NCBI GenBank assembly: GCA_036270655.1
Contig: DATBCD010000107.1
Coordinates: forward strand, 8,424-72,423
Length of the DNA stretch: 64,000 nucleotides
Origin: VBCK01 sp036270655
GTDB lineage: Bacteria; Pseudomonadota; Gammaproteobacteria; Burkholderiales; Burkholderiaceae_F
Reading direction: 5' to 3'
The number at the start of each line of letters is the position of its first letter. Position 1 is the first letter of the stretch. Position numbers and translations under genes: made by a program. This document shows, piece after piece, positions 25,406-34,255 of the stretch. Below the pieces are notes generated by a model, which worked only from the letters and a program-made list of their open reading frames with translations, was not told the DNA's origin and did not search any database.

Positions 25406-26680
25406 TCAAAGCACAACGACTCTGGGGGACTGGCTCGGGCTGGACTCGCGACGTTCGGTCAGGAAGTCCATCACTTCACTGCGGCGCGCCATCGCGTCCT
25501 CGAATCCGAGATCGATCAGCGCGCGCGTGTAGGGCGCCTCGAACAGCAGATAGCTGGCCAGGCCCGACCCGCCGCCGCGGTGAGCGCCGAGCACCTCGAG
25601 CAGCGCCCTGACCGGGCGCGGCAGCGCAGCCAGGTAGCGTGCGGCCACGCCATCGAGGCGCTGACTGGGGGAGATCACCAGGGTTTCGATCTCGCGCAAG
25701 CCGACCGCCCGGCGTTCCTGAGGCGACAGCGCGACCGCGATCTGATTGATCTTGTCCAGCCGCTCGATGTCGAAGGCCAGCGCGTCCAGGAAGATGCTGT
25801 TCATCGCATGGCCCGCCATCTGCGCCAGCGTCGGATAGGCCGCCCCGTCGACGCCGGGCAGCAACCCGGGATTGCCGATCTGGCCGACGCCCACGACCAG
25901 CACCCGCTCGGCGCCCAGATGGATGGCGGGACTGATCGGGCTGAGCTGGCGCATCGAGCCGTCCCCGAAATGCTCGACGCCGTCGGCGCCGGTCAGCGCC
26001 AGATCCAGCGAGACGGCGGGAAATATGAACGGAATGGCGCTGGACGCCAGCAGGTGCTCGATATGGATCGCGCAGCGCACGTACAGGCGCTGCATCTTGT
26101 TGGGTATCTGATAGTCGTTCAGCGCCTGGTAAAAGGTCACGTGACGGCCCGAGCTGTAGCTGGAGGCGCCGACCGCCAGGGCCCTGAGGTGCCCGTGCTC
26201 CAGGCCGCGCTGCAGCCGCTCCAGCTCGATCATCCCGGCGAGCAGCGCCCGCAGCGGCGAGTTGTCGAGCAGCGATCTGGGCCGTATCCGCAGCGAGCGC
26301 CGCACCAGCCAGCCGACCGACATCAGGGTGAGCCAGCGCGCCCCGGTGCGGATCACGCCGATCAGGTCCGACCGGTAGACCTGGTCGGCCCGGAAGTTCT
26401 CCCAGACGTGCACCATCTGGGCCACCGCCTCCTGGAAGTTATCGGCGCGGCAGGCAAGCGCGGTGGCATTGATGGCGCCGGCCGACGTGCCCACCAGGAT
26501 CGGAAACGGGTTGTGGCCCTGGGCGATGCTCGGGTCCAGCCCGCGACGGGCGTCGCGCAGCAGCGCCGCCACCGCCTTCAGCACGCCCACCTGGTAGGCG
26601 GCGCGCGCGCCGCCGCCGGTCAGGATCAGCGCCGCCGGCGAGGTTCTAAGCCGGACCCGGTCGTGCAGGCGGTCGGACAT
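25406..26680 (-). CDS. Patatin-like phospholipase
   Basis: 424 aa. The oxyanion loop LILTGGGARAAYQVGVLKAV (about residues 17-36) and the nucleophile elbow GTSAGAINATALACRAD (Ser in GTSAG, about residue 65) are intact, and the catalytic Asp lies in HFGDGSMRQLSP. No signal peptide is visible, so it is likely a cytoplasmic or membrane-associated lipid acyl hydrolase. The C-terminal 100 residues are helical and end in a divergent tail. It is preceded by maeB with a 27-base gap on the same strand. Confidence 0.9.
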   Translation of the reverse strand: MSDRLHDRVRLRTSPAALILTGGGARAAYQVGVLKAVAALLRDARRGLDPSIAQGHNPFPILVGTSAGAINATALACRADNFQEAVAQMVHVWENFRADQVYRSDLIGVIRTGARWLTLMSVGWLVRRSLRIRPRSLLDNSPLRALLAGMIELERLQRGLEHGHLRALAVGASSYSSGRHVTFYQALNDYQIPNKMQRLYVRCAIHIEHLLASSAIPFIFPAVSLDLALTGADGVEHFGDGSMRQLSPISPAIHLGAERVLVVGVGQIGNPGLLPGVDGAAYPTLAQMAGHAMNSIFLDALAFDIERLDKINQIAVALSPQERRAVGLREIETLVISPSQRLDGVAARYLAALPRPVRALLEVLGAHRGGGSGLASYLLFEAPYTRALIDLGFEDAMARRSEVMDFLTERRESSPSQSPRVVVL

Positions 26681-26707
26681 GGCGGCCTGCGGGTTCGCGC
26701 CTGGCGG

Positions 26708-29011
26708 TCAGCGTGCCGCCTGCGCCTGCGCCTCGAGAACGACCAGCGCAGTCATGTTGACGATCCGCCGCACGGTCGACGAAGGCGTCAGCACATGCAC
26801 CGGGCGGGCACATCCGAGCAGGATCGGCCCGATCGCGACGTTGTTGCCCGAGATCGTCTTCAAGAGGTTGTACGCGATGTTGGCGGCGTCCAGCCCGGGG
26901 CAAACCAGCAGGTTCGCGTCCCCGTTGAGCGTGGAAAACGGCATCAGCGACTGGCGGATCGCGGCATCCACGGCGCAGTCGGCGTGCATCTCGCCGTCGA
27001 CCGGCAACTGCGGATCGCGCTCGCGGATGATGGCGAGCGCCTGGCGCATCTTCACCGCGCTCGGGGCGTCGCTGGTGCCGAAATTCGAATGCGATATCAG
27101 CGCCGCGCGCGGCGATATGCCGAGGCGTCGCAGCTGCTCGGCGGCCATCAGCGTGATCTCGGCGATCTGATCGGACGTCGGGTCCAGGTTCACGTGGGTG
27201 TCGGCCAGCGCGATCAGCCGGTCCGGAACCATCAGGATATTCATCGCCGCATAGATGTGCGCGTCGGCACGGCGGCCGATCACCAGATCGATGTAGTGCA
27301 GATGCAGACCGGTGGTGCCGAAGGTGCCGCAGATCAGGCCATCGGCGTCGCCCTTGTGGACCAGCATCGAACCGATCAGCGTGTGGCGCCGCCTCATCTC
27401 GACGCGCGCGTAGTGCTCGGTGATGCCGCGGCGCGCAGCCAGCCGGTGATAGGTCTGCCAGTAATCCCGATAGCGCGAATCGAATTCCGGGTTCACGATG
27501 TCGAAGTCGGCGCCGGCGCGCATGCGCAATCCGAACCGCTCCAGGCGCCGCTCGATCACGGCAGGCCGTCCGACCAGGACCGGACGCGCGACCCCTTCAT
27601 CGACCACCACCTGGGCCGCGCGCATCACGCGTTCCTCTTCGCCCTCGGCGAAGGCCACCCGTGTCGCCTGGCCGGCAGCCCGCGCCTTCTTCGCCGAGGC
27701 GAAGATCGGCTTCATGAAGGTGCCGGAGTGATAGACGAACTGCTGCAGCTGGTCGCGGTAGGCGCCCAGGTCGGCCAGCGGCCGCGTGGCGACCCCGCTG
27801 GCCATCGCAGCCTGCGCAACGGCCGGTGCGATCCGCAGCATCAGGCGCGGATCGAACGGCTTGGGAATCAGGTACTCCGGGCCGAACGGGGGCTGCGCCG
27901 CCCCGTAGGCGCTGGCCGCCACATCGCTGCCTTCTTCGCGCGCCAGCAGGGCGATCGCATGCACCGCCGCCACTTCCATTTCGCGCGTGATCGTGGTGGC
28001 GCCGACGTCGAGCGCGCCGCGAAAGACGAATGGAAAGCACAGCACGTTGTTGACCTGGTTCGGATAGTCCGAGCGTCCGGTCGCGATCACCGCGTCGTCG
28101 CGCACCGAGCGGACCTCCTCGGGCAGAATCTCGGGGGTCGGATTGGCCAGCGCGAACACCAGCGGACGCGGGGCCATCCGTGCAACCAGCTGCGGCGACA
28201 GCACGCGCCCGGCCGACAGGCCCAGGAAGATGTCGGCGTCGCCGATCACGTCCGACAGCGTGCGCGCCGAGGTGCTCCGCGCGTAGCGCGCTTTTTCCGC
28301 ATCCATCAGCACCGTGCGGCCCTCGTAGACGACTCCTTCGATGTCGGCGACGAATATGTTGGATCGAGGCAGCCCCAGCTCGACCAGCAGATCCAGGCAG
28401 GCGAGCGCGGCCGCTCCGGCGCCGCTGCAGACCAGTTTGGCGCCGGCCAGTTCCTTGCCCACGACCTTCATTCCGTTCAGTACCGCCGCGCCGACGATAA
28501 TGGCGGTGCCGTGCTGATCGTCGTGGAACACGGGGATCTTCATCCGCTCGCGCAGACGCCGCTCGATCAGGAAGCACTCGGGCGCCTTGATGTCTTCCAG
28601 ATTGATCCCGCCGAACGTCGGCTCCAGCGCGGCGATGATCTCGATCAGCCGCTCCGGATCCTGTTCGGACACCTCGAGGTCGAATACGTCGATGCCGGCG
28701 AATTTCTTGAACAGCACCGCCTTGCCTTCCATCACCGGCTTGGCAGCCAGCGGGCCGATCGGGCCCAGACCGAGCACCGCGGTGCCGTTGGTGATCACGC
28801 CCACCAGGTTCGCGCGCGCCGTAAAGCGAGCCACGTCGTGCGGCTCGGCCACGATGGCCTGGCACGCAGCGGCCACCCCGGGCGTGTAGGCCAGGGCCAG
28901 ATCACGCTGGTTGGTCAACTGCTTGGTCGGTTGGATCGAAATCTTCCCTGGCTTCGGAAACTCGTGATAGTCCAGGGCTGAGCGGCTCAAATCGGTCTCT
29001 TGCTGATCCAC
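26708..29011 (-). CDS. maeB: NADP-dependent malic enzyme with phosphotransacetylase-like domain
   Basis: 767 aa hybrid enzyme. The malic-enzyme half (about residues 1-430) has LDYHEFPKPGKISIQPTKQL, AYTPGVAAACQAI, the metal/substrate region FHDDQHGTAIIVGAAVLNG, and LVCSGAGAAALACLDLLV for NADP. The C-terminal half (about 440-760) is phosphotransacetylase-like (GMLVHKGDADGLICGTFG-type segments) and in this family serves regulation rather than transacetylation. It decarboxylates malate to pyruvate and NADPH. It starts about 250 bases from a candidate divergent small RNA. Confidence 0.95.
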   Translation of the reverse strand: MDQQETDLSRSALDYHEFPKPGKISIQPTKQLTNQRDLALAYTPGVAAACQAIVAEPHDVARFTARANLVGVITNGTAVLGLGPIGPLAAKPVMEGKAVLFKKFAGIDVFDLEVSEQDPERLIEIIAALEPTFGGINLEDIKAPECFLIERRLRERMKIPVFHDDQHGTAIIVGAAVLNGMKVVGKELAGAKLVCSGAGAAALACLDLLVELGLPRSNIFVADIEGVVYEGRTVLMDAEKARYARSTSARTLSDVIGDADIFLGLSAGRVLSPQLVARMAPRPLVFALANPTPEILPEEVRSVRDDAVIATGRSDYPNQVNNVLCFPFVFRGALDVGATTITREMEVAAVHAIALLAREEGSDVAASAYGAAQPPFGPEYLIPKPFDPRLMLRIAPAVAQAAMASGVATRPLADLGAYRDQLQQFVYHSGTFMKPIFASAKKARAAGQATRVAFAEGEEERVMRAAQVVVDEGVARPVLVGRPAVIERRLERFGLRMRAGADFDIVNPEFDSRYRDYWQTYHRLAARRGITEHYARVEMRRRHTLIGSMLVHKGDADGLICGTFGTTGLHLHYIDLVIGRRADAHIYAAMNILMVPDRLIALADTHVNLDPTSDQIAEITLMAAEQLRRLGISPRAALISHSNFGTSDAPSAVKMRQALAIIRERDPQLPVDGEMHADCAVDAAIRQSLMPFSTLNGDANLLVCPGLDAANIAYNLLKTISGNNVAIGPILLGCARPVHVLTPSSTVRRIVNMTALVVLEAQAQAAR

Positions 29012-29224
29012 CTAGAAGAACCTTTCTCGTGCGAGCCGGCATTATCGGATGGAATCGGGCCTTGACCCTGAGGAACGGCGGGTGGGACGGCGGCCTACAG
29101 CCGGTGGCTTACTCGCCCCTCTTTGACGGCGGGGGTTTAAATCCTTAACCCCACATCCAGGGGAGCGGCGAATTAACAAACCATGTTGTTCATGCAGAAA
29201 ACGCTTATTTGTCCAGGACGTTAC

Positions 29225-29252
29225 TTGACTTTGCAGATGACGTGAGTAGACT
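29225..29252 (+). promoter_or_regulatory. Promoter of the candidate small RNA
   Basis: TTGACT (29225-29230) and TAGACT (29247-29252) are spaced by 16 bases, a good sigma-70 pattern in an otherwise GC-rich genome. Transcription would begin at about 29259, just before the structured region ending at the T-run 29364-29372. Confidence 0.6.
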
Positions 29253-29258
29253 GTAGTC

Positions 29259-29372
29259 AAAGCTCTCTTAAGCCTGTCACCAGGTCTGAGCGCGTACAGC
29301 CCCAACTCGGTGCCTCTCCTCCCTCCCTCCTCAACCGAATTTGGGTGCGCTCGGCCGACAGGCTTTTTTTTT
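29259..29372 (+). ncRNA. Candidate small RNA with anti-Shine-Dalgarno loop
   Basis: About 114 bases with no open reading frame. AAGCCTGTC (29270-29278) pairs perfectly with GACAGGCTT (29357-29365), which runs into nine T residues (29364-29372): an intrinsic terminator closed by the 5' part of the transcript. Inside, CTGAGCGC (29286-29293) pairs with GCGCTCGG (29347-29354), CCCAA (29301-29305) with TTGGG (29341-29345), and TCGGT (29307-29311) with ACCGA (29334-29338). The 22-base apical loop (29312-29333) is almost pure pyrimidine with repeated CCTCC, complementary to ribosome-binding sites. This suggests a trans-acting translational repressor. Confidence 0.65.
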
Positions 29373-29442
29373 GCCTTTGCGTTGCGTAAAAGCGAACGCT
29401 TACTTTCCTAAGAATTAAGTTTGACGGCCACAGCGCCGCCGC

Positions 29443-29508
29443 GAGCAACCTCTTCGAGACCGAAGAGGGGGATAAGCCCCCGAGGGGTGGATCCCCCCTC
29501 GAGCAACC
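29443..29508. repeat. Two-hairpin segment flanked by 8-bp direct repeats
   Basis: GAGCAACC occurs at 29443-29450 and 29501-29508. Between them lie 50 bases forming two hairpins: CCTCTTCG/CGAAGAGG (29449-29468) and CGAGGGG/CCCCTCG (29481-29501). The direct repeats could be target duplication around a tiny insertion, or chance. The rest of 29012-29661 outside this and the small RNA holds no gene I can support; it includes an AT-rich patch at about 29380-29420. Confidence 0.4.
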
Positions 29509-29661
29509 CGCAGCCTTCACAAGCGTCGCATTTGCTCCTGCGGTGAGCTGTGAGGCTCGAACGTGGGCTCAAATTTTGATGCAGGCGCGCCGTGTGCCTC
29601 GCGCGCTGACCACGCAACAGGCCGAGACCAATGGCCCCGGTGTGCGCGTTCGTGGATCGAA

Positions 29662-30525
29662 TCAGGACGTGGTGGAGGCGGTCAAGCTCTGGGGGGCGCC
29701 CGGCGCGGGTGACGGAGCAGGCATCGCGCTGCCGACTGTCTTGCCGTCGGGGCGATTGCCGACCGCCAAAGCGGCCGCCACGTTGCCGGCCGCGGCCAAC
29801 TTCAGGCGAGCCATCTCCGCCAGGACACGCGAGGCGTAGCCGCCGTCATCGGACAGGTTGCCGGCGCCGACGTAAAGCTGCAGCCCCCGCTCCAGCGAGC
29901 CGCCCCGCCGGATCGCATCACTCAGGATGGCCGAACCCACGCGGATGTTGGCCACCGGCTCCAGCGCGTTGTGCTGATCGCCGTCCAACCCGAACCGGGT
30001 CGAGTGGACGCTCGTCATCACCTGCATCAGCCCCTGCGCGCCAACCGGGCTCTCGGCGAACGGATTCAGACTCGATTCGACGGCCATCACGGCCAGGATC
30101 AGCAATGGGTCAAGCTGTGACTCCCGGCCAGCCTGGCGTGCTGCCAGCACCAGGGGCCGCACCGCTTCATCAGCGACGTGGTAACGGCGGGACAGATACT
30201 GCGCCACCGACGCCTCGGTCGACTCCAAATGGACCCAGCGCACCGATTCGGCCAGCGCGTCGCGCCCAGCGGGGGCCGGAGCCGGGCTCGGTTCGGAATC
30301 GGCGTCGGCGACAGACGGCTCGGGGGCGAACCAGCTCCGCATCATCTGCACGGTCGACTCGCGCACACCAGGCATGGTCGCGATCGCCACTCCCGCCACG
30401 ACGGTGAGCGTGCCCACTGCTTCGGACAATCGCCGTAACATACTGAAGCCGTTGCCGGCCAGATCGGCTGCAGCCCCCACCCAATCGATACTCTGGCGGA
30501 TCCTGCTGCCTGTGCAGTCACGCAT
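29662..30525 (-). CDS. Lytic transglycosylase, SLT domain
   Basis: 287 aa from ATG 30525, chosen because AGGAGG lies 5 bases upstream on that strand. The N-terminal part has a hydrophobic segment (about residues 32-58), then a Pro/Ala linker. The SLT domain (about 115-245) shows LILAVMAVESSLNPFAESPV with the catalytic Glu in VESSLN, then GAQGLMQVMTSVHSTRFGLD and LQLYVGAGN. It cleaves the MurNAc-GlcNAc bond of peptidoglycan. It stands alone; a 493-base region separates it from the divergent ubiD. Confidence 0.88.
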   Translation of the reverse strand: MRDCTGSRIRQSIDWVGAAADLAGNGFSMLRRLSEAVGTLTVVAGVAIATMPGVRESTVQMMRSWFAPEPSVADADSEPSPAPAPAGRDALAESVRWVHLESTEASVAQYLSRRYHVADEAVRPLVLAARQAGRESQLDPLLILAVMAVESSLNPFAESPVGAQGLMQVMTSVHSTRFGLDGDQHNALEPVANIRVGSAILSDAIRRGGSLERGLQLYVGAGNLSDDGGYASRVLAEMARLKLAAAGNVAAALAVGNRPDGKTVGSAMPAPSPAPGAPQSLTASTTS

Positions 30526-30909
30526 AACAGCCTCCTGCGGCAGTATCAACGCCCGGATTGAGAATTGCGAGGGGGCGTTCACTTACACCTGGAAACCCGG
30601 GCTGACTCGTTTTTCTCCGAGCCGACCGTCTAATACTGTCTGGCTGCGGCGCCTTGCCGAGCCAGCCTACTGCAACGGGCGAAGACCCGTCCGGGGTCCA
30701 TCGCGTCCAGCCGGTCGTCTGTCGAAGGGATCTCGTCTACGGGGTCAGACGTCGCCCGTTATCCATACCCGACAGCGAACACATCACTTGAGTCGATTGT
30801 ATTCTCTAACAAGGATCCGTCAATCGGGACGCCTGTTGATGCACTGCAAAATCGGCCTTCCGTCCCGCGAGCGGGCCTTCGAGAGGTGCGGGCCGTGCCC
30901 TAACGCCAA

Positions 30910-30938
30910 TATAAATCTCATTTATAATCAATATACTA
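30910..30938 (+). promoter_or_regulatory. AT-rich promoter region with palindrome upstream of ubiD
   Basis: A perfect inverted repeat TATAAATCTCATTTATA (30910-30926) overlaps TATAAT (30923-30928), and a second box TATACT lies at 30932-30937. The stretch is strikingly AT-rich for this genome and lies about 85-110 bases before the ubiD start. I see no convincing -35 box. The palindrome could be an operator. The rest of 30526-31018 holds no gene I can support. Confidence 0.45.
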
Positions 30939-31018
30939 TGACACAGTCTGACGCTCCATGTCGGCGTTACCTTCCATGATGCACATTGCTGCGTTGCAAC
31001 AACTGACTTCTGGATACA

Positions 31019-32536
31019 GTGTTGCAGTACGGTGACTTGAGGGATTTCCTCCAGGCGCTGGACCGGCTTGGGCAGCTGGCCAGAATCGAGCGGGGGGTTT
31101 CGCCCCACCTGGAGATTACCGAGATCAGCCGGCGGGTGCTGGCGCGGTCGGGACCGGCGTTGCTGTTTCAGCGGCCCACCGGCAGTTCGATCCCCGTCCT
31201 GACCAACCTGTTCGGCACGCCAGAGCGCGTTGCGCTGGCGATGGGAGCCGAACGCAAGGATCGGCTGCGGGAGGTCGGGGAGTTGCTCGCCGCGCTGAAG
31301 GAGCCGGAAGCGCCCAGCGGATTGCGCGACGCGCTGGGCAAGGTCGGAATGCTGAAGGCCGCCCTGTGGGACATGGCGCCGCGCAGCGTCCGCGGTGCGG
31401 CCTGCCAGCAGGTCATCTGGGAGGGCCAGGATGTGGACCTGGGCCGCCTTCCGGTCCAGACCTGCTGGCCCCAGGATGTCGCGCCTCTGATCACCTGGGG
31501 CATCGTGATAACCCGCGGCCCGCACCGCAGGCGGCAAAACCTGGGCATCTATCGCCAGCAGGTGCTCGCACCGAACAAGGTCGCGATGCGCTGGCTGGCG
31601 CATCGGGGCGGAGCGCTCGATTTCCGGGACCATCGCCTCGCCCGGCCGGGTGAAGCCTTCCCGATCGCGGTGGCCCTTGGCGCCGACCCGGCCACCGTGC
31701 TGGGCGCGGTGACCCCGGTTCCCGACCAGCTGTCCGAGTACCAGTTTGCCGGCCTGTTGCGGGGCTCGCGAACCGAAATCACCCGCTGCATCGGCAGTGA
31801 GCTGGAGGTGCCCGCTTCGGCCGAGATCGTTCTCGAGGGAGCGATCCTGCCGGATGCGTCCAATCGCGACGGGCAGGTGAGCGCGGCCAATGCCGGCTAC
31901 GAAACGGCGCTGGAAGGGCCGTTCGGCGACCACACCGGGTATTACAACGAGGCCGAGCGCTTCCCCGTGTTCACGATCGAGCGAATCACGATGCGGCGCG
32001 ATCCGATCTACCACTCCACCTACACGGGCCGCCCGCCGGACGAGCCGGCCATTCTGGGAGTGGCACTGAACGAGGTTTTCCTGCCGATCCTGCGCCGGAC
32101 CTTTCCGGAGATCGTCGATTTTTACCTGCCCCCTGAGGGATGCAGCTACCGGATCGCGGTCATAACGATGCGCAAGCAGTATCCCGGGCACGCCCGGCGC
32201 GTGATGTTCGGGGTATGGAGCTTCCTGCGGCAGTTCATGTATACGAAGCTGCTGGTGGTCACCGACGACGACATCGATGCTCGCAGCTGGAGCGACGTGA
32301 TCTGGGCGGTCACCACACGAGTCGACCCGGCCCGCGACGCCGTGATCGTGGAGAACACGCCGATCGATTACCTGGACTTCGCCAGCCCGACGGCCGGGCT
32401 GGGCAGCAAGATGGGAATCGACGCGACGAACAAGGTCGCCGGCGAGACGGACCGAAACTGGGGCCGGCCGATCCAGATGGACGCCGCGGTGGCGGCCCGG
32501 GTGGATGCAATCTGGCAGGAGCTTGGCCTGAAGTGA
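31019..32536 (+). CDS. ubiD: 4-hydroxy-3-polyprenylbenzoate decarboxylase
   Basis: 505 aa, UbiD family, dependent on prenylated FMN; it decarboxylates the ubiquinone precursor. The N-terminus LQYGDLRDFLQALDRLGQLA matches family starts; GTG 31019 or the adjacent TTG 31022 is the start, the latter fitting family alignments slightly better. Other marks: NLGIYRQQVLAPNKVAMRWL, the Glu-rich region GGSRTEITRCIGSELEVP-like, and FASPTAGLGSKMGIDATNK near the end. The partner ubiX (flavin prenyltransferase) is not in the window. It overlaps the KTSC gene as GTGA. Confidence 0.94.
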   Translation: MLQYGDLRDFLQALDRLGQLARIERGVSPHLEITEISRRVLARSGPALLFQRPTGSSIPVLTNLFGTPERVALAMGAERKDRLREVGELLAALKEPEAPSGLRDALGKVGMLKAALWDMAPRSVRGAACQQVIWEGQDVDLGRLPVQTCWPQDVAPLITWGIVITRGPHRRRQNLGIYRQQVLAPNKVAMRWLAHRGGALDFRDHRLARPGEAFPIAVALGADPATVLGAVTPVPDQLSEYQFAGLLRGSRTEITRCIGSELEVPASAEIVLEGAILPDASNRDGQVSAANAGYETALEGPFGDHTGYYNEAERFPVFTIERITMRRDPIYHSTYTGRPPDEPAILGVALNEVFLPILRRTFPEIVDFYLPPEGCSYRIAVITMRKQYPGHARRVMFGVWSFLRQFMYTKLLVVTDDDIDARSWSDVIWAVTTRVDPARDAVIVENTPIDYLDFASPTAGLGSKMGIDATNKVAGETDRNWGRPIQMDAAVAARVDAIWQELGLK

Positions 32537-32751
32537 CGATCGAACGCAAGCCGATCCGGCGCGGTGGCATCCGCTCGGCCGGCTACGACGCGTCAGCGCG
32601 CGTTCTGGAGGTCGAGCTCGACAACGGCTCGGTCCTGCAGCACACCGGCGTGGGCGCGGAAATCGCCCGGCGTTTCCTCTCGAGCGCCGCGCCTGCGAGC
32701 TACTACAAGGACAATATCGAGGAGGAGTTCCCCGCGCGACGGGTACGCTGA
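32533..32751 (+). CDS. KTSC-domain small protein
   Basis: 72 aa from GTG 32533, which overlaps the ubiD TGA by 4 bases, so translation is coupled. The sequence has the KTSC pattern: RSAGYDASARVLEVELDNGS, then VLQHTGVGAEIARRFLSSA and SYYKDNIEEEFPARRV. KTSC domains are short modules also found at the end of lysyl-tRNA synthetase and attached to other enzymes; their function is poorly known. No membrane or signal segment is seen. Confidence 0.8.
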   Translation: MTIERKPIRRGGIRSAGYDASARVLEVELDNGSVLQHTGVGAEIARRFLSSAAPASYYKDNIEEEFPARRVR

Positions 32752-32821
32752 CGCCCGTAAGTCACGGGCGGACGCCTTCGACCTCGACCAACAATTCCGG
32801 TCCGATGCGCGCGCGCTTGCG

Positions 32822-33403
32822 TCATTGCGCCGCCTTGCGCACGATGCCGCGCAGCCCCATGCGCGACAGCAGTCCGTCCCGGTCGATGAAGTGGTGCTTC
32901 AGCGCTGCCGCCACGTGCAGGCCGACCAGCGTGGCCAGCGTCCAGGCCAGTGTCGCATGCACCTCGAGCAGCACGTCGGCAAGCTGCTTGTCCTTCGGCG
33001 CCAGATCCGGCAGCCGGATCAACCCCAGGTAAACCACGTGGTAGCCGAGCGCCGAGCTGTACGCCCAGCCGACCAACGGGATGATGAAGAAGAACAGGTA
33101 CATCAACCGGTGCACCCAGCTTTCCACCCTCCGTTGCCACGGCGCCATCGATCCAGGCAATGCCGGTGGACGGTGCGACAGCCGCCACAGCAGCCTGAAG
33201 GCCGAAAGGAGCAGGATCGTCAGGCCGATCCACTTGTGGTAGGCGATCCAGCGCACCCGCGCCGGCGTAGGCGGCTCGCCGGCCATCAGCAGGCCGATCA
33301 CAAACCCGACCGATATGACCGCGGCCAGAAACCAGTGCAGACCGATCGCAACGGGGCTGTAGCGGGGCAAAGGCTGAGGCATCGAAGTCGCGGGGGTTTT
33401 CAT
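32822..33403 (-). CDS. Cytochrome b561
   Basis: 193 aa from ATG 33403. Four hydrophobic helices (about residues 18-36, 55-73, 95-113, 150-168) carry the expected haem-ligand histidines: AIGLHWFLA in helix 1, AYHKWIGLT before helix 2, LLEVHATLAW and GLHVAAALKHHF toward the end. Such proteins pass electrons across the inner membrane, often to periplasmic partners or superoxide. It lies alone between the convergent KTSC gene and mtgA. Confidence 0.9.
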   Translation of the reverse strand: MKTPATSMPQPLPRYSPVAIGLHWFLAAVISVGFVIGLLMAGEPPTPARVRWIAYHKWIGLTILLLSAFRLLWRLSHRPPALPGSMAPWQRRVESWVHRLMYLFFFIIPLVGWAYSSALGYHVVYLGLIRLPDLAPKDKQLADVLLEVHATLAWTLATLVGLHVAAALKHHFIDRDGLLSRMGLRGIVRKAAQ

Positions 33404-33553
33404 CGACAGGATTTCCGATCGGCCGTTGCGCGCCGAGCGGCGCGCGGCGTCGCGCAGCCGCGCAGTATAGGTGCGGGGCTCAGGGTATTTGGCCCGATGA
33501 CCGAAACGCTGCATCCAGCGGCGCGCAACGTTGCCGTTGAACCAACGGCGAGC

Positions 33554-34255
33554 TCACGGGATCTGCGCGGCGGGCAGGTTGCGCAGGATCGAATCGGTGC
33601 GTTGGAGCAGAAACGGGGCATCGCGGTGATGGTCGAACAGGCGGGGCGCGGGCAGCATGGCGGCCATTCGGGCGGCCTGTTCGGGCGACAACGAGACGGC
33701 GTCCACACCGAAATAATGCCGGGCCGCTGCCTGCGCGCCGAACACGCCATCGCCCCACTCGACCACATTCAAATAGACCTCCAGAATGCGGCGTTTATTC
33801 CAGAGCGCCTCCACCATCCACGTGATCAGCAGCTCCTGGGCCTTGCGCAGGTAGCTGCGGTGCGCCGACAGGAACAGGTTCTTCGCCAGCTGCTGCGAGA
33901 TGGTCGAACCGCCATGCGCCGTGCGACCCCGCTTCCGATTCTGCTCGTACGCCTTCTCCATGGCCTCCCAGTCGACGCCTTCGTGCTCGAGAAACCGCGC
34001 GTCCTCGGCCGCCACCACGGCACGCTTCAGGTTGCCGGAAATGCGACCGTACGCGACCCATTGCTGCTTCAGGCGGACCGAGGGATTGCGCACCGCCAGC
34101 CGGTCCTGCGCATGGCGCATGAAGGCGGTCAGCGCCGGGTCGTGCCACTTCCAGTAAACGATCCAGCACAGGTACCACGCCTGCATCGCCGTCAGCACGA
34201 CCAGCGCGAGGAGCAAGGCCCGCCTGAGCCAGCGCCCCGGATCCGCCCGCGTCAC
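33554..34255 (-). CDS. mtgA: Monofunctional peptidoglycan glycosyltransferase
   Basis: 233 aa from GTG 34255, which overlaps the aroE stop as GTGA. One membrane anchor (about residues 12-32) precedes the GT51 domain: VAAEDARFLEHEGVDWEAM with the catalytic Glu, HGGSTISQQLAKNLFLSAHR, RKAQELLITWMVEALWNKR and ILEVYLNVVEWGDGVFGAQA. It polymerises lipid II into glycan strands. Coupling to aroE is usual in Burkholderiales and has no obvious functional meaning. Confidence 0.95.
   Translation of the reverse strand: MTRADPGRWLRRALLLALVVLTAMQAWYLCWIVYWKWHDPALTAFMRHAQDRLAVRNPSVRLKQQWVAYGRISGNLKRAVVAAEDARFLEHEGVDWEAMEKAYEQNRKRGRTAHGGSTISQQLAKNLFLSAHRSYLRKAQELLITWMVEALWNKRRILEVYLNVVEWGDGVFGAQAAARHYFGVDAVSLSPEQAARMAAMLPAPRLFDHHRDAPFLLQRTDSILRNLPAAQIP

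Noticed and set aside
24269..28981. A 1570-codon open frame on the plus strand across rsmE, the patatin and maeB
   Set aside because: It is antisense or out of frame to three well-supported genes, has low-complexity Arg/Gly/His-rich sequence and no recognisable domain; long spurious frames are expected in GC-rich DNA.
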